Part shown: positions 14,927-23,702 of the stretch, piece after piece
Layout of the letters: each line of letters starts with the position of its first letter
How positions within the stretch are numbered: position 1 is the stretch's first letter
Source of the DNA: Telluribacter humicola
Lineage (GTDB): Bacteria > Bacteroidota > Bacteroidia > Cytophagales > Spirosomataceae
DNA: 64,000 nt
Direction of reading: 5' to 3'
Assembly (NCBI RefSeq): GCF_017355935.1
Contig: NZ_JAFIQT010000007.1
Location: forward strand, 186,001-250,000
Notes under the pieces: model-generated
Told to the model about the DNA's origin: nothing
Databases searched by the model: none
Seen by the model: only the letters and a program-made list of their open reading frames with translations
Translations under genes and position numbers: made by a program

Positions 14927-15969
14927 AACTATACTACGGACGCATCAAAACAGGAAAATACAGGAAAGTTATATTAGAAAGCTCCCCAGACAAATTAGCC
15001 AGAGCACCGGCTCCTAAGATACAGGATATAAGCCAACAACCCCAAGTCCCTGATCAGGAATTAACGTAGGTTGAAAGTACTGTAGATTAGCAGCCTTTTA
15101 TAGATGTCTATAATCCGGCTTACCTGATCGTACTGGTTCCACCTTGCTCTGAAGCAGAAGTCTCATCTGCTTTTCAGACCTACTATTTTGTCGGGCATAA
15201 GCATCCCGGTACTGTTCATTGTAATTGGTTTGAACAATCTTAATGCATCCAGTTATTGAAGTACAACCAAGCTTTAGGCGCAGCCATAAAAGTCAGTAGT
15301 AGTCGCGCCAGGTAGCCCCTACGTAGTTGCCCCTCCTGCGTACTTTCGTAGCCCTTGCAGGGAAGCAGCTTATACAACGGGCAGGTAAAGCTATCTTCTT
15401 GCTTGTGTTAAGAGAAACTTTTAACTTCTAGCATGTACTTTCAAATAACAAGCTTCCAGCCTATGATATTCCTCTGTTCTAGAAACCGAAGATTAAAAAA
15501 GTCATTTGAGGAGAAGATTTTTAAAAAGCTTCTAGCAGAGTTGAAAAGTAAAGGTAACTAGCAATGAGCGGCACATAATCGAATAGTCGGCCGTGACAGA
15601 ATTAGCTTACTGAGCGCTATTGAAACTACCAAGATTAATAATATTAATATTTTTTTAACATAGAAACATTTATGCCATGAGTGGCTAATTTTATTCAATC
15701 AAAATACCCTTTTCGAACACAGGTACCTAATTCTGTGGACTTTTGTCAAAACGAGACGCTAATATACCGGATTTACAGTATTGACAGACAGTCGCTGAAT
15801 AGGGTACCTTGGAGCCGCTAATGGCTATTGCCATCAGCTCATCGGGACCAAGCTTTCTACCAAAGTGTAGCCGTGCGTTTTGACAAAAAAATAGCCATTA
15901 CCTTACATTATGCTCAAAAGTCGGCGTATATGAGCAAAATATATTGGTCAGCTTTATTAAAAAATAAAT
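14927..15969. other. Long intergenic stretch (about 1 kb), probably decayed
   Basis: There is no gene-length frame. A plus-strand stretch at about 15093-15240 stays open for roughly 50 codons (including VYNPAYLIVLVPPCSEAEV) without a start codon and may be a gene remnant. The rest is AT-rich and full of stops. Confidence 0.35.
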
Positions 15970-16398
15970 ATGTCATTTGAAGACTTCATAGAATTTGTAG
16001 ACAAATCCATCGGTGAGCTATTACTTTATGCAGAAGTACATGCAAATAAAAGCTTCAGCAACCACGAGTTAATATTTGAATGGATGTCCCATGATCCTAC
16101 CTTTATCTATGGAAGAGAAAATATAGTATATGAAATCACAGATAAGGTTTTTGTTAATGAACAAGAGATTTATCCTTGTGTAGACCTGGTGATCGAAAAA
16201 CCTGATTCAGGAGTAAGCCTATTGAAGATAATAGGCAAGAGAGCAGGATATGCTCCTAGACCCTTCACTATTGGTTGGAGTAACCGGCCTGGACCTTTTA
16301 TTTATGGAATAGGGAACGGAATAAAGAACCCATTAGTAGATACACAAGACCCACAGTTTCAGAAGAGGCTTAGAGAGTTAGGACTTATTCATTACTAG
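15970..16398 (+). CDS. Hypothetical protein (142 aa)
   Basis: This is a soluble protein without signal peptide or membrane helix, beginning MSFEDFIEFVDKSIGELLLY and ending RELGLIHY. The region IYPCVDLVIEKPDSG looks like two beta strands, followed by a basic RAGYAPRPFTIGWSNRPG loop. Such small lone proteins in accessory regions are often immunity-like, but no family was recognised. It is AT-richer than the core genes and has no operon partner. Confidence 0.55.
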   Translation: MSFEDFIEFVDKSIGELLLYAEVHANKSFSNHELIFEWMSHDPTFIYGRENIVYEITDKVFVNEQEIYPCVDLVIEKPDSGVSLLKIIGKRAGYAPRPFTIGWSNRPGPFIYGIGNGIKNPLVDTQDPQFQKRLRELGLIHY

Positions 16399-16925
16399 AG
16401 AATATTGTATCGAAGCTACTTTGACTAATCACACACAATAGGAAGCTTCGATCGCCGCATACATATGATGTTATGTACAGATCTATCATTTATGAGCTGG
16501 AGTAAAAGAATCTGTACTTGAACGGTTTGGTACTGAAATAGTGACTTGACCTGAAAAAGGACCCTTTTACTATACAGTCAAACTTATAGCTAAGGAAAAC
16601 CGCACTGTACCTTCCTCTCTGAGCATAAACCATGCTAGCATTTCAGATTATAAGTCAGCAGATGGGCTAGTGATAACTGGTAGGAGCTAACCATATCGGT
16701 ATGGTCTTTGCCTCAGTCTCATCGGTGATCAGTAACCTGACCGTTGGATAAAATTCTACTAGCATGTAAAGAAAAGCTGGCCCTAGCGCCTATCTTGTCT
16801 GCACAATAAGTAAGGATTACTGATCCCTCTTATTCATGTGAGAGCTATATATGCCGATAAACTTGATCGAACTTCGCCTACTAATGATTCAAAACTCCTC
16901 TAAATCTAAAAATTTCAAAAGTTAT
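16399..16925. other. Intergenic stretch, nothing recognised
   Basis: Frames are short and interrupted. An imperfect inverted repeat built on gaagct is present just after 16410 (gaagctactttgac / cacaataggaagcttc region), which may act as a weak terminator for the preceding gene. Confidence 0.35.
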
Positions 16926-17294
16926 ATGAACTACCACAGATTGCTTCTCTATACCACCATATTCGCAGCGGGGTTGGTATTATCCTGTGATATAAAAGAA
17001 CCAAAGCCTGATTGTGGTTGCGAAAGCAAGGAGATAATAGGAACTATCATCGACGGTAAAGCAAGTTTGATTGATAAGAGCCTATTTGCTATTTATGATG
17101 ACAAAAGAAATCAGATAATTGGCCTATTTTATGCCTGTAATCCTGATCCGGCTTGGAAGAATTCAGAGAAGGATGTTTATGACTACATTATATCAGGCAA
17201 ATATAAGCGCCAGTGTCTACCTCCTAATACACTCCCTTATATACCAAACTATCCAATAGAGGTTACAAAAGTTATTTCATCAAACAATTACTGA
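16926..17294 (+). CDS. Small putative lipoprotein
   Basis: The protein has 122 residues from the ATG at 16926. The frame extends upstream to 16851, but the start at 16926 gives a proper lipoprotein signal: MNYHRLLLYTTIFAAGLVLS followed by Cys. The mature part starts with DIKEPKPDCGCESKEIIGTI and has a Cys pair (CNPD, RQCLPP) and a KVISSNNY end. It should be anchored in the inner or outer membrane facing the periplasm. Family not recognised. Confidence 0.6.
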   Translation: MNYHRLLLYTTIFAAGLVLSCDIKEPKPDCGCESKEIIGTIIDGKASLIDKSLFAIYDDKRNQIIGLFYACNPDPAWKNSEKDVYDYIISGKYKRQCLPPNTLPYIPNYPIEVTKVISSNNY

Positions 17295-17411
17295 TAATTG
17301 AGTAGGAATGCAAAATTTTGCCTTGTCCTAAACTAAACGACCGCTTAAATACATAGGGGATGGTCTATACAACTTTGTACCAACTACCTCATTAGCTACC
17401 ATACAGAGCTA

Positions 17412-18749
17412 CTACCTTTTCAAATATTTCGCTATAAAAATATCATGATATCCACTTGAAGTTAAAGTAGTAGAGCCGAAAGTCACCTGCTCCTGAAAGA
17501 ACCCTGTTATAAAAATTTCACCCCTCTTGTTCATAGTAATTCCAGTTCCACTATCGTAGCCAGCTCCACCTATATGCTGCACCCAATGTAATTTTCCATT
17601 CTGGCTATATTTAGTCAGGAATATGTCGTTTTGTCCTCGTGGGATTAATGTGGTGGCTCCAAACGTAGATTCCCCCTTAAAATATCCAGTTATATAGACG
17701 GCTCCCTTTTCATCAACAGTAAGTCCTCTTCCAATACCACTATCTGTACAATACGAACTTCTTACCCACTGCATTTGCCCACTTGTACTATATTTTACTA
17801 CAAAGGCATCCCCAAGTGGCGCTTTTGCAGTCATCGCAGTCTGTCCAAAAGTCGCGGTCTCATTATAGGCGCCAGTCACAAAAACATTTCCTTTCTTATC
17901 TAGGGCCAGATCATATATATAATCATTCATTACTCCTCCGATCTGCTGTACCCATTCTGCTTCACCATTCGCCGTATACCTGGTAACGAAAAGATCGACA
18001 TCCCCACGAGAAGTAAGTGTGGTGGCTCCGATTGTGATTGTTCCCTCAAAAGACCCTCCTATATATATCCTGTTCTTATTATCTAACCCTATACTTATAC
18101 CAGCGTCCCGCTCGGAGCCTCCTGCACTTGTAGCCCATTGAATAAGGCCCCCCTTGTTGTATTTGGCAATGAATGTATCGGTGCCACCAGCTGATTGTAA
18201 GGTCTTTGATCCCAACGAAACTTTACCTGAAAATAATCCAGTAACATAGAGGTTATCACTTTCATCAACAGCAAGGTCAGCGCCTTCATGTAATCCAGGT
18301 CCGCCAAATTGTTGCTCCCACTGCTTAACTCCATCACTATTGTACTTAGCCAGAAAGATCTGGAAGTTATAGTAATCATATAACGTGGTAGGGCGCTTAG
18401 GTAATTGACCTTGTCTAGTTCCAATCATATATATGGCTCCCTGTTTGCCTACTGCAATGCTACTAATCTGTCCATCTATAAGTTGCACCCACTGCACCAC
18501 TCCATCACTGCTGTACTTCGCAAGAAAGCCTGCTGATTCATCAAAGGAGTAGTTAGCGGAAAAGGTAGCTTTAAATTGATGGCCTGCTACAAAGATGTTT
18601 CCCTGTCCATCTACTGCAATAGTATGTCCAGCATCAGCATCAGCCCCTCCGGCTTTCCAGGCCTTAACAGTGAATGGTGTGGTTTGAGCCTTAGAAGAAT
18701 TGGATAACAGGCAGAATAGTAAGAAGGCAGAAAAGAGATTTTTGAACAT
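17412..18749 (-). CDS. SBBP-repeat beta-propeller secreted protein
   Basis: This is a 445-residue protein with a signal peptide (about 1-21, ending NSSKA) and seven to eight repeats of about 50 residues. Each repeat has the form DIFLTKYSQNGKLHWVQHIG, then GNVFVTGAYNETATFG, which is the SBBP (seven-bladed beta-propeller) signature. A T9SS sorting domain was not seen at the end (IFIAKYLKR), so export is probably by Sec, with retention in the periplasm or at the surface by other means. Such repeats often serve as scaffolds for binding. It is followed by an AT-rich stretch and has no operon partner. Confidence 0.85.
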   Translation of the reverse strand: MFKNLFSAFLLFCLLSNSSKAQTTPFTVKAWKAGGADADAGHTIAVDGQGNIFVAGHQFKATFSANYSFDESAGFLAKYSSDGVVQWVQLIDGQISSIAVGKQGAIYMIGTRQGQLPKRPTTLYDYYNFQIFLAKYNSDGVKQWEQQFGGPGLHEGADLAVDESDNLYVTGLFSGKVSLGSKTLQSAGGTDTFIAKYNKGGLIQWATSAGGSERDAGISIGLDNKNRIYIGGSFEGTITIGATTLTSRGDVDLFVTRYTANGEAEWVQQIGGVMNDYIYDLALDKKGNVFVTGAYNETATFGQTAMTAKAPLGDAFVVKYSTSGQMQWVRSSYCTDSGIGRGLTVDEKGAVYITGYFKGESTFGATTLIPRGQNDIFLTKYSQNGKLHWVQHIGGAGYDSGTGITMNKRGEIFITGFFQEQVTFGSTTLTSSGYHDIFIAKYLKR

Positions 18750-19282
18750 CTAAGGATAGAAAAAGGGCTACTTATTATAGTTCTGCAAAATAATGGATCA
18801 GGGTGTAGCTTTTGCACAACAAACCAAAATCACTGTCAAAACTATGCTACGTATGTTACGCTCATAGATCGTCCGTACTTCCTGAGCCCTATTCTAGTAC
18901 CTCTTGCTAAGCCCCTACTTCCAGCCGCAGGTGTATCTCCGGTCCTAGCAGTTGCACGCCCAGCTGTGGTAGGCTACAAGATGATGTCACGTCGGTTCGC
19001 CATCGGTCGGCCGTAGAGACGTGAGCGTATACTACCTTGATCAAATTGTTTATGAAACTCAACAAGTGCGGATATAATACACTTAGTTAAATTACATGGC
19101 AACATAAACAATGGCAGAAAGAAGGGTCATCAGGATCTAGTGAGGGGTACTGGAGCAGTCAAAATATTATAGAATAAACGGTCGTATAAGTGATAATATA
19201 TTTGATAAAAAGGTATCAATATTTACAGCACTATTATTATAATTTAAACACATAACTTAGGTTTTCATCTAATCGCTTAAAA
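18750..19282. other. Intergenic stretch upstream of the resolvase relic
   Basis: The left part (about 18880-19030) is GC-richer and may hold remnants: the minus strand reads LGVQLLGPEIHLRLEVGA before a stop, which is gene-like but unassigned. The right part (19090-19280) is AT-rich and resembles an intact promoter region for the resolvase. Confidence 0.3.
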
Positions 19283-19873
19283 ATGCCTCGGACTATTGCC
19301 TATCTACGTATCTCCACGGCAGCGGCGGACCGCAGGAAAAGGTGTCGGGTAAGGTCCCCTGGCGCAGCCGCAAAATAGGTCAGCTTCTCGATGAGCTGAA
19401 AAAGAGAGATGTGATTCTGCTTAGTGAATTCTCAAGACTGGGACGATCAATGCTGGAATGCATGGAGATCATTTCCAATGCCATGCAAAAGGGCATCAGT
19501 ATCTATACTGTAAAAGGTGCCTGGCAGCTCGACGACTCCATCCAAAGCAAAGTGATGGCCATGGTTTTCTCAATGGCCTCCGAAATAGAAAGGGACCTGA
19601 TCAGTAAGCGCACTAGGGAGTCACTGGCAGCAAAGAAATTATCCGGAGTAAAACTAGGTAAACCCACTGGCCCAGGGAAAAGTAAACTGGATCAGTTCAG
19701 GCCAGAGATAGAAGCCTTGCTGCTGAATGGTTCGAGTCAAAAGTACATTGCCGGCCGTTACTGCATTACAGAGGCCACTTTATCGAACCGCTCAGGCGGC
19801 CCTGTGGATTAAAAAGAACGGTATCAAGAAATACAAAGAGCAGCTTGACATAGCTAGATCAGGTGTAAACTAA
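19283..19873 (+). pseudogene. Broken serine recombinase (resolvase/invertase) gene
   Basis: The start MPRTIAYLRIST is that of resolvases, but about 30 codons are then missing and the frame shifts over a GC-rich patch (about 19315-19333). The rest of the catalytic domain continues from about 19337: EKVSGKVPWRSRKIGQLL, LSEFSRLGRSMLECMEII and EIERDLISKRTRESLAAKK. The C-terminal HTH is broken again after ITEATLSN, where about 16 extra bases (cgctcaggcggccctg) interrupt the expected LSNWIKKNG. The true end, WIKKNGIKKYKEQLD, is in another frame up to 19873. The catalytic serine region (YLRIST) is no longer joined, so the enzyme is inactive. It marks a former mobile element in this region. Confidence 0.8.
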
Positions 19874-19955
19874 AAGCAGGACAGGTCACTTCCCGCCCGG
19901 AAGAATTGACAAACTTTCGTCAGTTCCTTCCGGGCAGTACCATAAAGCGCGGATG

Positions 19956-20294
19956 CTAACGAAACCGTATCAAGAGCCCAATAGATACGCAGCCCAACCC
20001 AATACCTGCTACCTCTCGCCAAGTGATTTTTTCGTCGAAGACAAACACACTCAACGCCAGGCTCAAAGCAATAACTCCAAACGAATGAAGTACACCCAAC
20101 GTAAAAATTTTAAAGGACCGCATCATAATGAACCAGCCAAGCGCGGTCGACCCATACAGGATACCTCCCAGCAACAGCCACCCCCACCCTGAAAAACCAG
20201 CCAACAGGGACGCTTTTTTGATCAGGTAGTCAGCCAGGATCGAAGCGGCCTCAAGGATCAGTAAAAGAAAAAGCCATTTCAGGGGTTCATTCAT
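19956..20294 (-). CDS. SMR/EamA-like small multidrug-type transporter
   Basis: This is a 112-residue inner-membrane protein from the ATG at 20294 (MNEPLKWLFLLLILEAASIL) with four transmembrane helices. Length and helix pattern fit the EmrE/SMR group or a half-size EamA protein. The end ITWREVAGIGLGCVSIGLLI is typical of both. Such proteins dimerise and exchange protons for cationic drugs or polyamines. The usual membrane glutamate appears in LILEAASIL. Its start overlaps the end of the SET-domain gene by 8 bp, so they form an operon. Confidence 0.75.
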   Translation of the reverse strand: MNEPLKWLFLLLILEAASILADYLIKKASLLAGFSGWGWLLLGGILYGSTALGWFIMMRSFKIFTLGVLHSFGVIALSLALSVFVFDEKITWREVAGIGLGCVSIGLLIRFR

Positions 20295-20847
20295 GCAGGA
20301 TCGTGTCGGTTTGATGAAGTATCGCAAAGAAGGTATCATTCTCCGAAGACTGGACCTGCAGAAGCTCCTGCGGTTGACCAAGTACCATAGCGCGTATGTC
20401 GTTTACGTGCAGCCGTAAACCAGCTTGGTAAGAGTTTTGCTGGGTAATGTATCCGCGGCAGTTTGGAGCTCCACAGCCGCATTTGAATGACTCGAAATGA
20501 CCATAGTAGGAGTAATAGTCCTCTACTATCTCTTCATCGGGTTCGATAGGGCGCAAAGCAATGCTGATGTTGTCAAAGCCAATAACACCTATTGAATTGG
20601 GATCGCAGGAGTGGTTGACGTATTTTCCTTCATCCCAGGCAATAATTACGCGATTTTGGTAGTCCAGATAGCCATACACTTTGAGCTTCTGTTGCTGGAA
20701 AGAATCAAGGGCCTGGTAATGGGCCAGGTCAATCTTGACATCTATGTCATCCAGAATCCAAAGTATCGTTCCGGTTTCAAACCGGCGGCTGGCAAATAAT
20801 CCCAGTCCTTTGGAAGTAGGTTTAACGTAGGTATCAGGGTGAATCAT
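20287..20847 (-). CDS. SET domain-containing protein (lysine methyltransferase-like)
   Basis: This is a 186-residue protein with a full small SET domain: KGLGLFASRRFETGTIL at the N-terminus, the S-adenosylmethionine site YVNHSCDPN, and the catalytic region EIVEDYYSYYGHFE. A post-SET cysteine cluster CGCGAPNCRG probably binds zinc together with the Cys of NHSC. Bacterial SET proteins methylate lysines on ribosomal or other proteins; the target is unknown here. It is co-transcribed with the transporter gene downstream, which it overlaps. The last 40 residues are a separate, less conserved tail. Confidence 0.85.
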   Translation of the reverse strand: MIHPDTYVKPTSKGLGLFASRRFETGTILWILDDIDVKIDLAHYQALDSFQQQKLKVYGYLDYQNRVIIAWDEGKYVNHSCDPNSIGVIGFDNISIALRPIEPDEEIVEDYYSYYGHFESFKCGCGAPNCRGYITQQNSYQAGLRLHVNDIRAMVLGQPQELLQVQSSENDTFFAILHQTDTILHE

Positions 20848-20955
20848 GTGTGTGAGAAAATTTAAGTTGTTAAAGTTATTTTTTGTATAAAACGGCTCTG
20901 CAAGTTAAGAGAAGTCGCAATCAAACGAGGTGGACTATTACACAAAATAGGTGGA

Positions 20956-21722
20956 CTACCGTTCGGATTTTGCCGAATTACGAAATTCGGTGGGAGACTG
21001 ACCGAATTCTTCCCGGAAAGCACGACTGAAGTACTTGGGATCGCTGAAGCCAACACCGTAAGCGACCTCGGCAATGGTTTGTCCGCTGTCGGCCAATAGT
21101 ACTTGTGATTTGTGGAGCCGAAGCAGACGGAGATACGTGGGAATTGGCATTCCTGTCAGAGCGGTCAGTTTCAGGTGGAGAGTCGTCCGGCTCATACTCA
21201 TCATTTGACAAATGTCTTCCACGGACAGAGCCGAATTGTCAAGTTGTGTTTCGATGCCCTCCCGTAGTTTTTTCAGAAACTGGTTTTCAAGGGGACAGCC
21301 CTGTGATTCGGCCGCCGGTACGGTTATTTCAGTGCCAAGGGCTAATTGGGTGTAGTAGCGTTGCATTGCTTGACGTGTCTTGAGCAGGTTGGCCAGCACC
21401 ACCAGCAGTTCCTTTCGCTCGAAGGGTTTTACCAGATAGGCATCCGCTCCGTACCGTAGATCGGCAAGGCGGTCATCAAAGGTGGCCCGGGCCGTCAGTA
21501 ACACGATGGGGATATGGCTGGTGCGCTCATCCTGCTTCAGCGTATCTCATAGGGCAAATCCGTCTTTCAGAGGCATCATGACATCGCTCAGGATCAGGTC
21601 CGGTGTTTCGGTTAGTGCGGTATCGACACCTATTTGCCCGTTTTCCGCCCGAATTACCTGGTAGGTAGCTCCAAGGCAGCTAAAAATGTAGGCTGCAACA
21701 TCATCGTTGGGGTAGTTAACAC
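20956..21722 (-). pseudogene. Relic of hybrid two-component regulator (receiver + AraC end)
   Basis: The C-terminal part of a HTCS-type protein remains: a receiver domain (YQVIRAENG, PDLILSDVMMPLKDGFAL, IPIVLLTARA, GADAYLVKPFERKELL) and an AraC DNA-binding domain (LSVEDICQMMSMSRTTLHLK, then GFSDPKYFSRAFREEFGQSP). A TGA stop at about 21548-21550 interrupts the receiver right after DGFAL, and the frame has no start or upstream kinase beyond about 21722. Intact HTCS proteins have a periplasmic sensor and histidine kinase (over 1300 residues) and control polysaccharide utilisation. A shorter intact frame of 182 codons (to 21504) could still make the AraC part. Confidence 0.8.
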
Positions 21723-22183
21723 ATTCAGGGTAAATCCGCCATGTGAAGGTTATAATCAGCTAAAATTTAGGTCGTTAACATATTTTATTGCTTGTACTCA
21801 GGCCTATTAAGACGTTTTAGGCAATTGCCTTTGAAAAACGCCTTATTTCTAATTCCAAAAGCCGAATTCCGCAATGGATTTTCCTTTAAGGGTAAATTCA
21901 TTAAACTGTTTAGTTACAGTTTAGGAGCTTGTTGAGCCGACTTCACTTTACATGTCCAGCTCTCGATTAATGCCTCATTTATGCAAAGTAAGATCCATTT
22001 TTGCAGGACAAGGCAAAATATGAACTGACCGCCGATACTGCTGAACAAGTTATTTAGATGTAGCGGCCAATAGTAGCTGAGGGAAGTAGCACAAGGCATT
22101 AATTACTGGGGGTGCGTGCAAATCTACGTGCAAACAAAAAAGCGCTTACATCTAAAACAGACGTAAGCGCTTGATTTTCAACG
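21723..22183. other. Intergenic stretch between HTCS relic and tRNA
   Basis: It holds only a 61-codon minus-strand frame (21914-22099, unassigned) and the terminator at 22140-22172. The sequence looks decayed. Confidence 0.35.
22140..22172 (-). terminator. Terminator of the tRNA gene
   Basis: A perfect 10-bp stem (aagcgcttac / gtaagcgctt) with a 13-base loop lies 12 bp past the tRNA 3' end. On the minus strand it is followed by a run of T. Confidence 0.75.
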
Positions 22184-22257
22184 TGGGCCCACCAGGGCTC
22201 GAACCTGGGACCACCTGATTATGAGTCAGGTGCTCTAACCGACTGAGCTATAGGCCC
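22184..22257 (-). tRNA. tRNA-Met (CAU); tRNA-Ile2 not excluded
   Basis: The 74-nt minus-strand cloverleaf has acceptor stem gggccta/tgggccc, D-arm with agctcagtcggttagagc, anticodon stem cctga/tcagg with loop ctcataa (anticodon CAU), and T-arm ccagg-ttcgagc-cctgg. CCA is not encoded. CAU could be elongator Met, or Ile2 after lysidine modification. Overall similarity favours Met. The initiator is excluded by the paired first base. Confidence 0.9.
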
Positions 22258-22331
22258 GGACTCTTATCGAGTTTTCGTGTGCAAAATTAGTTATTCATAA
22301 CAATTCTCCAAAGCATCTGTTGACAATAATA

Positions 22332-22361
22332 TTTGTGTCCGCTCCCGGATTGTTACTTTTG
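22332..22361 (+). promoter_or_regulatory. Bacteroidota-type promoter of the HD gene
   Basis: The -33 element TTTG is at 22332-22335 and the -7 element TACTTTTG (consensus TAnnTTTG) is at 22354-22361, 18 nt apart. The predicted start of transcription falls at about 22368, so translation must start after it, at the TTG at 22375. Confidence 0.65.
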
Positions 22362-22374
22362 CAAAAAAACGGCC

Positions 22375-23607
22375 TTGAATAAGAGAAAGATAATTAACGA
22401 TCCGGTCTACGGATTTATCAATATACCTTCCGACCTGCTCTACGATCTGGTAGAGCACCCCTACTTTCAGCGATTGCGGCGGATCAGGCAGCTCGGTTTG
22501 GCCGAGTATGTATACCCGGGCGCGCTGCATACGCGCTTCCACCACGCACTGGGAGCGATGCACCTGATGGGACTGGCGATGCGCAGCCTGCAGGACAAAG
22601 GCCACATGATATGGGAACCGGAGTGCGAGGCCGCGCAGGCGGCTATCCTGCTGCATGACATTGGTCACGGGCCTTTCTCCCATGTACTGGAAAGTACCCT
22701 GCTATCGGGCATGGCGCACGAACAGGTCTCGCTGCTGCTCATGCACGACCTCAACCGCCAGCTCCACGGCCGGCTCGACCTGGCCATCCAGATGTTTGAG
22801 GGAACGTATCCACGCCCCTTTTTTCACCAGATGATATCCAGCCAGCTGGACATGGACCGCATGGACTACCTTAACCGCGACTGCTTCTACACGGGCGTGA
22901 CCGAGGGAGCCATCGGAGCTGACCGACTCATTAAGATGCTTGACCTGAGCAAAGACCGGCTGGTGGTGGAGGAAAAGGGACTACTCAGTATCGAAAACTT
23001 CCTGAACTCGCGCCGCTTGATGTACTGGCAGGTGTACCTGCACAAAACGTCCCTCTGTGCTGAGGCCATGCTCTTCCAGATTATCCGCCGGGCCCGTGAG
23101 CTGACGGAGCAGGGGCAGGACCTGTTCGCTACGCCCAGTCTGGCTCTCTTCCTCAAGAATAAAATAACCTTTGACGACTTTGTCAGTCAGCCGGAGTACA
23201 TGGCGGCCTTTACGCGGCTCGACGACTACGATATCTGGACGTCCATAAAGGTGTGGGCTCAGCACGACGATCTGGTACTTTCTTCCCTGAGTACAATGCT
23301 GCTCAACCGTCAGTTGTTTAAGGTACAGTTTCTGGAGCATCCATCGGAAGAAGCCATTGTAGCCCCTCTGCGCGATGAACTCCTAAGGAAGGGCGTACCC
23401 GAAGGCCTGTTATCGTATTTTCTGGTAGAAGGCCAGACTACCAATGCGGCTTACGTGGAAGAAGGGGAACAAATAAAGATAAAGTTAAAAAAGGGTAACG
23501 TAGTGAATATCACGGAGGCTTCGGACCTGCCTACCATAAAAGCGTTAAGTAAGATTGTGCGTAAGTATTACGTATGTTGGGCTAAAAATGTATCTTTGCG
23601 CCCATAG
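22375..23607 (+). CDS. HD-domain phosphohydrolase (dNTPase-like)
   Basis: The 410-residue protein begins at a TTG codon (LNKRKIINDPVYGFINIP), which fits the promoter just upstream and homologues starting MNKRKI. The HD superfamily residues are HTRFHHALGAMHL and ILLHDIGHGPFSHVLE, followed by SSQLDMDRMDYLNRD, the pattern of dGTPase-like (SAMHD1-type) proteins. It probably hydrolyses nucleotides; the substrate in Bacteroidota is not established. It always seems to precede lpxD in this phylum, and here the lpxD start is 96 bp downstream. A putative lpxD promoter (-7 TATCTTTG at 23591-23598) lies in its end. Confidence 0.9.
   Translation: MNKRKIINDPVYGFINIPSDLLYDLVEHPYFQRLRRIRQLGLAEYVYPGALHTRFHHALGAMHLMGLAMRSLQDKGHMIWEPECEAAQAAILLHDIGHGPFSHVLESTLLSGMAHEQVSLLLMHDLNRQLHGRLDLAIQMFEGTYPRPFFHQMISSQLDMDRMDYLNRDCFYTGVTEGAIGADRLIKMLDLSKDRLVVEEKGLLSIENFLNSRRLMYWQVYLHKTSLCAEAMLFQIIRRARELTEQGQDLFATPSLALFLKNKITFDDFVSQPEYMAAFTRLDDYDIWTSIKVWAQHDDLVLSSLSTMLLNRQLFKVQFLEHPSEEAIVAPLRDELLRKGVPEGLLSYFLVEGQTTNAAYVEEGEQIKIKLKKGNVVNITEASDLPTIKALSKIVRKYYVCWAKNVSLRP
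23591..23598 (+). promoter_or_regulatory. Possible -7 element for lpxD
   Basis: TATCTTTG matches TAnnTTTG exactly, at the end of the HD gene and 105 bp before lpxD. No good -33 element is at the right distance, so this is tentative. Confidence 0.35.
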
Positions 23608-23702
23608 CTAGCCGTCTGATTTTTGATGATCAACTGAAGTTGACACTTCCGCTTTGAACCAGTCTTATCTTAACGGCAACACCACAATCAGCAAGATTTA
23701 GT

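Noticed and set aside
17315-22019. 15-bp inverted match aggacaaggcaaaat between 17315-17329 and 22005-22019
   Set aside because: A few 15-bp matches are expected by chance in 64 kb, and the flanks do not match.
21914-22099. 61-codon minus-strand frame before the tRNA
   Set aside because: No similarity recognised, low-quality sequence and no start signal; treated as decayed intergenic DNA.
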